Assembly (NCBI GenBank): GCA_013336365.1
Contig: JAAXTT010000010.1
Coordinates: 1-22,091 of the forward strand
Length of the DNA: 22,091 nucleotides
DNA from: Peptococcaceae bacterium
GTDB lineage: Bacteria; Bacillota; Desulfotomaculia; Desulfotomaculales; Desulfocucumaceae
Direction of reading: 5' to 3'
Position numbers and translations under genes: made by a program. This document shows positions 7,120 through 15,480 of this stretch, one piece after another (the first letter of the stretch is position 1; the number at the start of each line of letters is the position of its first letter). The notes under the pieces are model-generated. The model was not told the origin of the DNA. It worked only from the letters and a program-made list of their open reading frames with translations, and ran no database searches.

Positions 7120-7476
7120 TTGCTTTCAGTATGGGGAGCTGTACTTATTTTTTTGATAGTTGGAGTGATTTTTGGTGTAGGGGGAATGCTTGCAGGCTAT
7201 ATACTTGCTCCCCGAAGGAAAAGTGCCCAAAAATCTATTGCCTACGAGTGTGGTGTCGATACCATAGGACCAACCTGGGTACAGTTTAGAACGAGCTATT
7301 TTCTCTATGCACTGCTGTTTGTAATATTTGATGTAGAGATAATTTATCTCTACCCGTGGGCAATAAAGTTCCAAAGCTTGGGTCTTTTTGCTTTTGTTGA
7401 GATGATTATTTTTCTTGCAATTTTAGTGGTGGGATTATGGTATGCCTGGAAGGAGGGTGCGTTTGAATGGACCTAA
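7120..7476 (+). CDS. nuoA: NADH-quinone oxidoreductase subunit A
   Basis: This 118-residue membrane subunit of complex I starts with TTG and has the usual NuoA length. Three membrane helices are seen: about 5-30, 60-80 and 88-108. The conserved loop after the first helix includes SIAYECGVD, whose cysteine lies in the quinone-site loop, and the second helix includes LFVIFDVEIIYLYPWA. It opens the nuo operon, 70 bp after rnhB. Its 3' end overlaps nuoB by 10 bases, indicating coupled translation. Confidence 0.95.
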   Translation: MLSVWGAVLIFLIVGVIFGVGGMLAGYILAPRRKSAQKSIAYECGVDTIGPTWVQFRTSYFLYALLFVIFDVEIIYLYPWAIKFQSLGLFAFVEMIIFLAILVVGLWYAWKEGAFEWT

Positions 7477-8006
7477 ATCAGGATAAACACCCTGTTGAGA
7501 ATCTGACTGAAGATCCGGAGGTTGTTAATGAGTTGAAACGACTTATTCACATAGCTCCGCTGGAAAAACTTTTAAATATTGCCCGGGGGCATTCTCTTTG
7601 GCCCTTTGGGTTTGGTTTGGCTTGCTGTGCAATTGAAGGCTTGATGGGTGCAAATATGCCTCGTTTTGACTTGTCTCGTTTTGGTTATGAGGTCATAAGA
7701 TCTTCCCCTCGTCAGGCAGATGTTATGATGATTGCCGGTACTGTAACAAAAAAGTCGGGACCATTTGTATTACGACTTTATGAGCAGATGTCAGAGCCCA
7801 AATGGGTTATAGCCTATGGTAATTGTGCTATCTCGGGGGGGCCTTTTGTAGACTCATACCATGTTGTGCCCGGAGTTGATAAGCTTATTCCGGTAGATAT
7901 ATATGTTCCCGGATGTCCTCCAAGACCTGAGGCTGCAATTGATGCGTTTTTGATGATAAAAGAAAAATTGATTAATCCCAAGGTGGTGAATCAGATTCGT
8001 GGCTAA
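7467..8006 (+). CDS. nuoB: NADH-quinone oxidoreductase subunit B (cluster N2)
   Basis: This 179-residue peripheral-arm subunit carries the terminal 4Fe-4S cluster N2 that hands electrons to quinone. The ligands are visible: the tandem Cys53-Cys54 in GLACCAIEG, Cys120 in GNCAISGG and Cys150 in VPGCPPRPEA. A GGAGG ribosome binding site lies inside the nuoA tail, and the nuoC start overlaps the last codons. Hydrogenase small subunits share this fold, but the tandem-cysteine motif and the neighbours identify Nuo. Confidence 0.98.
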   Translation: MDLNQDKHPVENLTEDPEVVNELKRLIHIAPLEKLLNIARGHSLWPFGFGLACCAIEGLMGANMPRFDLSRFGYEVIRSSPRQADVMMIAGTVTKKSGPFVLRLYEQMSEPKWVIAYGNCAISGGPFVDSYHVVPGVDKLIPVDIYVPGCPPRPEAAIDAFLMIKEKLINPKVVNQIRG

Positions 8007-8457
8007 ATATTTGCAGCCGGAAGAGATTATTTGGAAATTAAAAAGCAACTTCCCCGGAATCAGACTTGGAGAAGAACAGGATTTAATAGTTAAATCAGAA
8101 GACCTGATTTCTATTATGACTGAGCTGAAGGATAATCAAGAATTTTCAATGGATTATCTGACGAATCTGACTGCAGTTGATTACCAGGAAGATTTCCGAT
8201 TGGTTTATAATCTTTTTTCATTGACTTGTGGGCACAGCCTGATGCTTAAGGTGGTATTGCTTGATCGTGAAAATCCAGAGGTTCCATCTCTGTCAAATTT
8301 ATGGGCAGGTGCTATTTGGCAGGAACGAGAGGTCTATGATTTAATGGGTATTAATTTCACCGGTTTCCCAGATCATCCCAGCCGAATTTTCCTGGATGAT
8401 GATTTTGAGGGATACCCTCTAAGGAAGGACTTCCAGTGGCAGGGCGGAAGAGAATAG
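7999..8457 (+). CDS. nuoC: NADH-quinone oxidoreductase subunit C (30 kDa)
   Basis: The product has 152 residues, starting with GTG at 7999 and overlapping nuoB by 8 bases, with AGGTGG at 7981-7986 as a somewhat distant ribosome binding site. The C-terminal signature WQEREVYDLMGINF, followed by FPDHPSRIF and GYPLRKDFQWQG, is the 30-kDa subunit motif. It is shorter than many homologues but complete. It contacts NuoD and NuoB in the connecting module. It is separate from NuoD, not fused as in some enterobacteria. Confidence 0.96.
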   Translation: MAKYLQPEEIIWKLKSNFPGIRLGEEQDLIVKSEDLISIMTELKDNQEFSMDYLTNLTAVDYQEDFRLVYNLFSLTCGHSLMLKVVLLDRENPEVPSLSNLWAGAIWQEREVYDLMGINFTGFPDHPSRIFLDDDFEGYPLRKDFQWQGGRE

Positions 8458-8493
8458 AAACATATTTTTTTATTATATGAGGTGTTTTGCTGA

Positions 8494-9594
8494 ATGAAAA
8501 CACAAACACAAACATACAGCCTTAATTTAGGACCGCAGCATCCAAGTACCCATGGGGTTTTTCGCATCATTCTGGAACTGGATGGTGAGTTTGTAGTAAA
8601 GGCTACACCGGTACCTGGGTATCTTCATCGTGGAATCGAAAAACTGGCTGAGGCAAGGACTTACACCCAGGTTATTCCCTATACTGACAGAATGGACTAT
8701 TTGGCAGGGATGCTAATGAACTGGGGCTATGTAATGTCAGTTGAAAAACTGATGAGTCTGGAGATTCCGGAAAGAGCGGAGTACATAAGGGTTATTGTTG
8801 GTGAGCTCTCAAGGATTGCCAGTCACATGATGTCTGTAGGAGCACTTGGTGCTGATTTGGGTGCGTTAACAGCATTTACCTATACCTTCAGGGATAGAGA
8901 GTATGTTATGGATTTGCTTGAAATGACCAGTGGTTCGAGAATGACCTTTAACTACATGAGAGTCGGTGGTGTGGTCAAGGATTTTCCACCTGAGTTTTAT
9001 CCGGCATTAAAGCACTTTCTTTCAGAACTTCCGGGTATGTGCGATGAATATGACGGACTGTTAACTGGCAATGAAATATTTATTGCCAGAACAAAAAACA
9101 TTGGTATAATTACCCCGGAAATGGGAATTAATTATAGTTTAAGTGGTCCAACCATTAGGGGAAGCGGTGTGAATCTAGATTTGCGTAAAACCAGACCGTA
9201 CAGTATTTATGACCGTTTTGATTTTCAAGTGCCTCTGGGAGAAAATGGAGATTGTTATGACCGCTTTAGACTAAGAATTGAAGAAATGCGACAAAGCGGA
9301 AAAATTATTCAGCAGGCTCTGGAACAAATCGAAGAGGGCCCAATAATGGCAAAGGTTCCTAAAATAATTAAACCCCCAGTGGGAGATGTCTATACTGAAA
9401 TCGAGAGCTCAAAGGGGATATATGGCAGCTATTTGGTAAGCGATGGAAGCACAAAGCCATACAGGATTCATTTCCGTCGACCATCCTTTATAAACCTGGG
9501 ATATCTTGGGGACTTGTGCAAGGGTTGGAAGCTGGCTGATGTTATAGCTATATTGGGAAGTATAGATATAGTTTTAGGAGAGGTAGACTGTTAA
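8494..9594 (+). CDS. nuoD: NADH-quinone oxidoreductase subunit D (49 kDa)
   Basis: This 366-residue subunit forms the quinone pocket together with NuoB. Motifs seen are LNLGPQHPSTHGVFR (10-24), whose histidine lies near the quinone headgroup, then GYLHRGIEKLAE and DRMDYLAG. The [NiFe]-hydrogenase cysteine pairs are absent, as expected of true NuoD. The C terminus reads SIDIVLGEVDC, whereas the family normally ends GEVDR; the last codon is TGT where CGT would be expected. The ribosome binding site is GAGGTG just upstream. Confidence 0.97.
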   Translation: MKTQTQTYSLNLGPQHPSTHGVFRIILELDGEFVVKATPVPGYLHRGIEKLAEARTYTQVIPYTDRMDYLAGMLMNWGYVMSVEKLMSLEIPERAEYIRVIVGELSRIASHMMSVGALGADLGALTAFTYTFRDREYVMDLLEMTSGSRMTFNYMRVGGVVKDFPPEFYPALKHFLSELPGMCDEYDGLLTGNEIFIARTKNIGIITPEMGINYSLSGPTIRGSGVNLDLRKTRPYSIYDRFDFQVPLGENGDCYDRFRLRIEEMRQSGKIIQQALEQIEEGPIMAKVPKIIKPPVGDVYTEIESSKGIYGSYLVSDGSTKPYRIHFRRPSFINLGYLGDLCKGWKLADVIAILGSIDIVLGEVDC

Positions 9595-9644
9595 CCTATA
9601 CGGGTTTGGTATCCGGACAAAATGCTGTGGGGGAGTAGAATGCT

Positions 9645-10697
9645 ATGCTGGAAAGTATTTTTATAGAAATAGCGGATATAATTAGATATTGGTTTTTGGA
9701 TTTGGGAACTCCGGAGTTGCTTACCGAAATTATCCTAATGCTGATAAAGCTAAGTGCTATATTAGGCTTTATCATTGTTAATGCTCTTTGGTTGGTTTAC
9801 ATGGAGAGAAAGGTTGCAGCGTACATACAGTCACGAATTGGTCCCATCCATACAGGACCTAAGGGCTTGCTGCAAACTGCAGCAGATATTTTAAAACTTA
9901 TGGGCAAGGAGATTATTCTGCCCGATGGAATTAACCGGATAATATTTATTTTGATGCCAATTTTAATCTTTGTGCCACCCCTGATGACATGGGCAGTTAT
10001 TCCTTTTGGCAGGGATATGACAGCTGTTGATATTGATATGGGTGTTTTTTACATATTGGCTGTTGGTTCTTTGTCCACAATTATTTTCTGGGCCGCCGGT
10101 TGGGCTTCCAATAATAAATATTCACTGATCGGGGGCATGAGGGTAGTTGCTCAAATGGTCAGCTATGAGTTGCCCTTGGTTTTAGGTCTTTTGGGGGTAG
10201 TGATGATTTCCGGCAGCTTGAATCTAAATCAGATTGTTATTGCTCAGGATAATGTTTGGTTTATTTTCACACAGCCTATAGCATTTCTAATATACTTAAT
10301 AGCCGGTATTTCTGAAACTAACAGAGCACCCTTTGATTTGGTGGAGGGAGAATCAGAAATTATTGCCGGTCCTTATACTGAGTACTCCGGAATGGGGTTT
10401 GCACTTTTCTTCTTAGCTGAATATGCAAATATGATGGTTGTTTCTGCTGTTTGCACAGTAATGTTTCTTGGAGGTTGGCTTGCCCCCTTTGGAATGGATT
10501 TTATTCCATCCTGGGTTTGGTTTTTTCTGAAAATGTATTTTATAATATTTCTTTTTATGTGGATCCGCTGGACCTATCCCCGTATGAGGGTAGACCATTT
10601 AATGGCTTTTGGCTGGAAGGTGCTGGTACCGCTTTCCTTAGCAAATATTTTTGTAACGGGAGCCTGTATTTATATTTTCCGTGGGATAGGGTGGTGA
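9645..10697 (+). CDS. nuoH: NADH-quinone oxidoreductase subunit H
   Basis: This 350-residue integral membrane subunit links the quinone site to the proton channels. About eight hydrophobic helices are seen. Conserved features are YMERKVAAYIQSRIGP in the first loop and the acidic cytoplasmic loop ETNRAPFDLVEGESEI. The ATG at 9645 follows a GGGGGAG site; the ATG five bases earlier opens a frame that stops quickly. It is flanked directly by nuoI, with nuoG absent between nuoD and nuoH, unlike the 14-gene layout. Confidence 0.97.
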   Translation: MLESIFIEIADIIRYWFLDLGTPELLTEIILMLIKLSAILGFIIVNALWLVYMERKVAAYIQSRIGPIHTGPKGLLQTAADILKLMGKEIILPDGINRIIFILMPILIFVPPLMTWAVIPFGRDMTAVDIDMGVFYILAVGSLSTIIFWAAGWASNNKYSLIGGMRVVAQMVSYELPLVLGLLGVVMISGSLNLNQIVIAQDNVWFIFTQPIAFLIYLIAGISETNRAPFDLVEGESEIIAGPYTEYSGMGFALFFLAEYANMMVVSAVCTVMFLGGWLAPFGMDFIPSWVWFFLKMYFIIFLFMWIRWTYPRMRVDHLMAFGWKVLVPLSLANIFVTGACIYIFRGIGW

Positions 10698-10701
10698 TGA
10701 A

Positions 10702-11142
10702 ATGTTTGGCAAAGGTTTGGTAAAAGGTCTGAAAATAACCTGGAAAAGAATGCTGGGAAAGAAGCAGACAGTTAAATATCCATTTACCAAGATAGAAATG
10801 TTCCCCAGATTTCATGGCCGCTTTGTAATTGATCCGGATAAGTGTATTTCTTGTGGTCTCTGTGTAAATGCTTGTCCTAATAAAGTAATTCAGCTGGAAA
10901 AACAAAAGGTTGGTACGAAACAGTATTTGACCAAATATACTATGAAAATAGAATATTGTCTCTTTTGTGGACTCTGTGTAGAGGTCTGTCCCAAGGATGC
11001 AATTAATTTCAGCGAAATTATTGACATGAATCAGTACCGAAGAGAGTGGGTAACTTTAAAAATGGTAGACAGAGATGCTCCGGTTGAGACAATTGATGAT
11101 AATGCACTTATCGATAGTTCATCTTCCCACAAGGAGGGTTGA
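10702..11142 (+). CDS. nuoI: NADH-quinone oxidoreductase subunit I (two 4Fe-4S)
   Basis: This 146-residue ferredoxin-like subunit carries clusters N6a and N6b. The two motifs are complete: Cys48-x2-Cys51-x2-Cys54-x3-Cys58 (CISCGLCVNACP) and Cys86-x2-Cys89-x2-Cys92-x3-Cys96 (CLFCGLCVEVCP). Upstream residues form the amphipathic helix that lies on the membrane. With no NuoEFG encoded in this operon, NuoI would be the entry point for electrons from another donor, possibly ferredoxin; this is inference. It starts 4 bp after nuoH. Confidence 0.97.
   Translation: MFGKGLVKGLKITWKRMLGKKQTVKYPFTKIEMFPRFHGRFVIDPDKCISCGLCVNACPNKVIQLEKQKVGTKQYLTKYTMKIEYCLFCGLCVEVCPKDAINFSEIIDMNQYRREWVTLKMVDRDAPVETIDDNALIDSSSSHKEG
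11131..11137 (+). promoter_or_regulatory. Ribosome binding site that fixes the nuoJ start
   Basis: AAGGAGG lies 10 bases before ATG at 11148. An in-frame TTG at 11139 is only one base away from this site and is therefore rejected. Confidence 0.75.
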
Positions 11143-11147
11143 TTGAT

Positions 11148-11678
11148 ATGTTACCAATGTTTGATGGTATTGATTGGCTTGGTGTTTTCTTTTATATTCT
11201 GTCAGCAGTTATTGTAGTATCAGCATTGCTGGTGGTTTTTTCCAAAAACATAGTACATTCGGTTTTATGGCTGGTTATCAGTTTTATTGCTGTTGCAGGC
11301 ATATTTATTACCCTTAATGCGGATTTTCTTGCTTTGATTCAGGTTATGGTATATGCAGGTGCAATATGTATTATGGTAGTTCTGGGAATTATGCTGATCA
11401 AACGAGATGATATGAATAAAACAAATATGTTTAACAGTCAGCTTTATTTTGGGGGTGCTGTTGCCTTGATGGTTACATTTCTCACAGGGTTTGCATCTTA
11501 TAAAATAAACTACAGTGGCAATCCTCCAATGGTTCCTGAAAACTCTGTTGAAAGCATTGCGACTCTTTTGCTTAGCAAATATGTTATTCCCTTTGAGGTC
11601 GTGGCTTTATTACTTACGGTAACACTAGTCGGGGCAATTTATATTGCCAGGGAGGTGAAGGCAGATGCCGACTCCTAG
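11148..11678 (+). CDS. nuoJ: NADH-quinone oxidoreductase subunit J
   Basis: This 176-residue membrane subunit has five hydrophobic helices. The third helix region ALIQVMVYAGAICIMVVLGIML matches the conserved NuoJ segment whose pi-bulge couples quinone chemistry to proton movement. The ATG at 11148 starts MLPMFDGIDWLG. The 3' end overlaps nuoK by 14 bases. Its position between nuoI and nuoK is canonical. Confidence 0.95.
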   Translation: MLPMFDGIDWLGVFFYILSAVIVVSALLVVFSKNIVHSVLWLVISFIAVAGIFITLNADFLALIQVMVYAGAICIMVVLGIMLIKRDDMNKTNMFNSQLYFGGAVALMVTFLTGFASYKINYSGNPPMVPENSVESIATLLLSKYVIPFEVVALLLTVTLVGAIYIAREVKADADS

Positions 11679-11985
11679 CATTACTTTGGAGCACTATTTG
11701 ATATTGGGTGCAGTATTATTTGGGATAGGACTTTTTGGCGTATTGACCAAAAAGAATGCCATTGCAGTGTTAATCAGTATCGAGCTTATGCTTTGTGCGG
11801 TTAATATTAATTTACTGGCGTTTAATAAGTATATTACGCCGGAGGCGTTTATCGGTCAGATTTTTGCTATTTTTGTTATTACAGTAGCAGCGGCTGAGGT
11901 TGGAGTGGGATTGGCTATTATAATAGCTATCTATCGTAATAGGCTTAATATAAATTTAGAGGATTTCGACTGGCTTAAGTGGTAG
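11665..11985 (+). CDS. nuoK: NADH-quinone oxidoreductase subunit K
   Basis: This 106-residue, three-helix membrane subunit is homologous to MrpC. Its two buried acidic residues for proton transfer are present: Glu40 in LISIELML and Glu78 in AAAEVGVGLA. GGGAGGTGAAGG upstream, inside nuoJ, serves as ribosome binding site. A 63-bp gap separates it from nuoL without any terminator. Confidence 0.97.
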   Translation: MPTPSITLEHYLILGAVLFGIGLFGVLTKKNAIAVLISIELMLCAVNINLLAFNKYITPEAFIGQIFAIFVITVAAAEVGVGLAIIIAIYRNRLNINLEDFDWLKW

Positions 11986-12048
11986 TGTTTTTTCATAATA
12001 GGGGTGGCAATTAGCTTATCCATTCTAAAGGTAGGTGCTAACTTTTAA

Positions 12049-13962
12049 ATGGTACAATTTTCAATGCATAATGCGTGGCTGGTACCGCTTCTGCCTGCTT
12101 TGTCTTTTATAATTATAGCTTTCATAACAAAGCAGTGGAAAAAGACAAGTGCGATATTATCGGTAGGCAGCATGGCAATATCTTGTTTCATAGCTTCTCT
12201 GGCAGCCTATGGAGTTTTCTCCAACTACACTCTTACAGAAGAGCCTATGGTTTATTCAGTAAAGTGGTTCTCAATGGCGGGGTTGAACATTGATGTTGGG
12301 GTTCAACTGGACCCGGTTTCTGCCATGATGATGTTTATGGTTACCTTGGTGTCGACCTTGATTTTTATTTATTCCATTGGCTATATGGAGGGTGATCAGG
12401 GATATTCAGTGTTTTTCTCCTATCTCTCATTGTTTGGAGCATCAATGCTTTTGCTGATTATATCCAGCAATTTGCTTCAGATGTTTGTTGCCTGGGAATT
12501 GGTTGGACTTTGTTCCTATCTTTTGATCGGATTCTACTCTCACAAGGTAACAGCAAGGGAAGCTGCAAAAAAGGCGTTTATTACTTGTCGGGTTGCTGAC
12601 TTTGGTTTATTGCTTGGTCTTATTTCACTGCAGTTAATATTTGGCACATTAGATATTGTTGAATTATCTGGGAAAATAAGCAATTTTGAGCAATATACTA
12701 GTATGGGCATAATGACAATTATTGCAATTCTGATTTTCATAGGACCCATTGGCAAGTCAGGTCAATTTCCCCTTCATGTCTGGCTACCTGACGCGATGGA
12801 AGGTCCGACCCCGGTAAGTGCCTTGATTCATGCTGCGACTATGGTTGTAGCGGGAGTGTATCTTATAGCCAGAACTATCTTTTTATTTGCAGAGGTTCCT
12901 CCTGTAATGGATATGGTGGCGGCGATCGGTGGTTTTACTGCACTTTTTGCTGCGTCTATTGCGATAACCCAAAGAGATATGAAAAGAATATTGGCATATT
13001 CCACTATAAGTCAAATTGGATACATGATGCTTGCCTTGGGTTTAGGCTCTCTTACTGCATCAATGTTTCATCTATGGACCCATGCGTTTTTCAAAGCCTT
13101 GATGTTTCTCGGTGCAGGTTCGGTTCTGTATGCCTTGCATCACAAAGGAGATATTTGGAAGATGGGCGGGTTGCTTAGAAAGATGCCGGTAACAGGCTAT
13201 ACCTTTATGGTAGGTTGTTTGGCAATATCAGGGGTACCACCCTTTTCAGGTTTCTGGAGCAAGGATGAAATATTGCTTACAGCTTTTGATTCCGGTCATT
13301 ACATTCTCTTCACAATGGCTGCATTGACCTCCTTTATGACTGCATTTTATATGTGGCGACTATTTTTTCTAGCCTTCACCGGACAGGCTCAGCATGAGGT
13401 CCAGGTTAAGGAATCTCCCAGAACTATGACGTTACCTCTCGTCGTACTTGCATTTTTTGCTGCAATTGCCGGCCTGATTGGGACACCTTGGGCACCGATA
13501 TGGCAAAACTGGATTTTTTCGGTTCATCCCCATCATCCTCAGGCCAATACTATGATTATGCTTGGTTCTGTTGTTTTGGCTTTGGCAGGGATGTATCTAG
13601 CCTATAATTTATACTATCTTGACAGGTCAAAAGCAGAAAGAATGGCAGAAAAGTATAGTTTTTTCTGGGCATTGTCCTATAATAAGTTTTATGTAGATGA
13701 GCTATATTTATGGTTTACCCATACAATTGTCGATGGGGGAGCAAGATTATTTTACCTGTTTGACATATATATAGTGGATGGAATTATTGTTAATGGAATA
13801 GGCAGCCTTACAAAGTCCTTTGGAAGCAGATTGCGTCTTGTTCAGACAGGAAGCTTACAAAGCTACGCTTTGGTTTTTTTCCTTGGAGTATTGGCAGTTG
13901 CAGTAATTATGGCATTAACTGACCCCTCCATGGCATTAGGTTTAATGGGGGGTGTAGAGTAA
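12049..13962 (+). CDS. nuoL: NADH-quinone oxidoreductase subunit L
   Basis: This 637-residue antiporter-like proton-pumping subunit lies at the distal end of the membrane arm. The channel residues are present: Glu150 in MFVAWELVGLCSYLLIGFY, Lys236 in GKSGQFPLHVWLPDAMEGP, and a lysine in SGFWSKDEIL. The C-terminal portion (KFYVDELYLWF and onward) supplies the lateral helix that runs along the arm, followed by a final membrane helix. AAGGTAGG is a moderate ribosome binding site. The length is normal. Confidence 0.97.
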   Translation: MVQFSMHNAWLVPLLPALSFIIIAFITKQWKKTSAILSVGSMAISCFIASLAAYGVFSNYTLTEEPMVYSVKWFSMAGLNIDVGVQLDPVSAMMMFMVTLVSTLIFIYSIGYMEGDQGYSVFFSYLSLFGASMLLLIISSNLLQMFVAWELVGLCSYLLIGFYSHKVTAREAAKKAFITCRVADFGLLLGLISLQLIFGTLDIVELSGKISNFEQYTSMGIMTIIAILIFIGPIGKSGQFPLHVWLPDAMEGPTPVSALIHAATMVVAGVYLIARTIFLFAEVPPVMDMVAAIGGFTALFAASIAITQRDMKRILAYSTISQIGYMMLALGLGSLTASMFHLWTHAFFKALMFLGAGSVLYALHHKGDIWKMGGLLRKMPVTGYTFMVGCLAISGVPPFSGFWSKDEILLTAFDSGHYILFTMAALTSFMTAFYMWRLFFLAFTGQAQHEVQVKESPRTMTLPLVVLAFFAAIAGLIGTPWAPIWQNWIFSVHPHHPQANTMIMLGSVVLALAGMYLAYNLYYLDRSKAERMAEKYSFFWALSYNKFYVDELYLWFTHTIVDGGARLFYLFDIYIVDGIIVNGIGSLTKSFGSRLRLVQTGSLQSYALVFFLGVLAVAVIMALTDPSMALGLMGGVE

Positions 13963-15480
13963 ATGAAGAGTTTGCCATTTTTGACTATAATTCTTCTTGC
14001 CCCGGCGATATGTGCAATTATTATGGCGTTTATACCAAAAGAACAGGTAAACCCAATAAAATGGCTGGCAGCTACAGGTACATTTATTTCCCTAGCTATG
14101 TCTGCTTATCTTTATGGAGTTTATGATACTGCAGCCGGTGGCTTGCAATTTGTGGAGAGGGTGCCTTGGATAAAGGACCTAGGGGTAAGCTATTTTCTTG
14201 CTGTAGATGGAATAAGTCTGCCAATGCTGTTACTGACAAATATGATTGGTTTTTCAGCAGTGTTTGCATCCTGGAATCTGGAAAGCCGGCACAGAGAGTT
14301 TTTTATTCTCCTTTGTTTGTTGATTTCTGGAGTAATGGGAACCTTTATTGCTCACGATATATTTATTTTCCTGTTATTTTATGAAGTAGTTGTTATCCCT
14401 ATTTATATTATGGTTATTATATGGGGAAGCTCAAAAAGGGTTACTAAGGAATATGCAGGAATGAAGCTGACAATTTATCTACTGGTTGGGTCTGCGTTTT
14501 TGCTGGTAGGTATAATTGCCTTATTCGTAAAATCCATACCTATTTTGGGCGAACCGAATATGAGCTTCGCAGCTTTGGCTCAAGCAGGTAATCAGATGAG
14601 TGCTTTTGACCAAAAATGGCTTTTTGCCTTAATGCTTATTGGGTTTGGGTCTCTTATTTCCATGTGGCCCTTTCATTCATGGTCACCGGATGGATATGCA
14701 GGAGCCCCTACAGCAGTATCTATGATTCATGCTGGGGTTCTTAAAAAAATAGGTGGTTATGGACTTATCAAGATAGCACTTTTTTCTTTGCCTTTGGGAG
14801 CGAAATTCTGGGCACCCTATATGGCTGCACTGGGTATTGCCGGGGTGGCCTATGCAGCTTTTGCTGCACTTGCCCAAAAGGATCTCAAATATATTGTCGG
14901 TTATTCCTCAGTGTCCCATATGGGCTATGTTATGCTGGCCATTGGTACCGTCAATGTAATCGGAATCAACGGCGCAGTGGCCAATATGTTCGCCCATGGA
15001 GTTATGGCTGCCCTTTTCTTTTCAGCTATTGGGGTTATCTATGAAAAAACTAAAACTCGCTGGATTCCGGATCTGGGTGGATTAGCCAGGCAGATGCCCT
15101 TATTGGCTGTATCCTTTATGTTAGCAGCCTTTGCGTCTTTGGGACTGCCGGGATTAATTGGATTTATACCGGAGTTTACAATATTTATTGCCGGATTCAA
15201 AGCTTTTGGAGGTTTTGCTGTTATAGCTATAGGTGGGATTGTCATAACTGCCCTTTATGCCTTGAGAGCTGGCGCTAATACCTTATTTGGACCTCCCAGA
15301 GAAGAATATAACAATCTTAGAGATATACGTGGAGCTGAACTGGTCCCTCTGGCAGTATTGGGCCTTGTTTTGATAGCTGGTGGATTGTTACCTTCCTTGT
15401 TATTTGACATGGTTAACAGTGGAGTGGAACCTTTGATGAACCAGTTGGATAATGCTTTAAAAATAGGGGGGTTGATTTAA
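13963..15480 (+). CDS. nuoM: NADH-quinone oxidoreductase subunit M, Lys-less channel variant
   Basis: This 505-residue antiporter-like subunit has about 14 helices. Glu141 (LFYEVVVIPIYIM) and Lys262 (HAGVLKKIGGYG) are where expected, and Glu lies in GFIPEF. At the position of the conserved mid-channel lysine (FAxK before PLHGWLPDAH in E. coli) this protein reads GFGSLISMWPFHSWSPDG, with Leu231 in place of Lys. The ATG follows the nuoL stop directly, with GGGGGG upstream. Placement between nuoL and nuoN makes the identity secure. Confidence 0.97.
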   Translation: MKSLPFLTIILLAPAICAIIMAFIPKEQVNPIKWLAATGTFISLAMSAYLYGVYDTAAGGLQFVERVPWIKDLGVSYFLAVDGISLPMLLLTNMIGFSAVFASWNLESRHREFFILLCLLISGVMGTFIAHDIFIFLLFYEVVVIPIYIMVIIWGSSKRVTKEYAGMKLTIYLLVGSAFLLVGIIALFVKSIPILGEPNMSFAALAQAGNQMSAFDQKWLFALMLIGFGSLISMWPFHSWSPDGYAGAPTAVSMIHAGVLKKIGGYGLIKIALFSLPLGAKFWAPYMAALGIAGVAYAAFAALAQKDLKYIVGYSSVSHMGYVMLAIGTVNVIGINGAVANMFAHGVMAALFFSAIGVIYEKTKTRWIPDLGGLARQMPLLAVSFMLAAFASLGLPGLIGFIPEFTIFIAGFKAFGGFAVIAIGGIVITALYALRAGANTLFGPPREEYNNLRDIRGAELVPLAVLGLVLIAGGLLPSLLFDMVNSGVEPLMNQLDNALKIGGLI

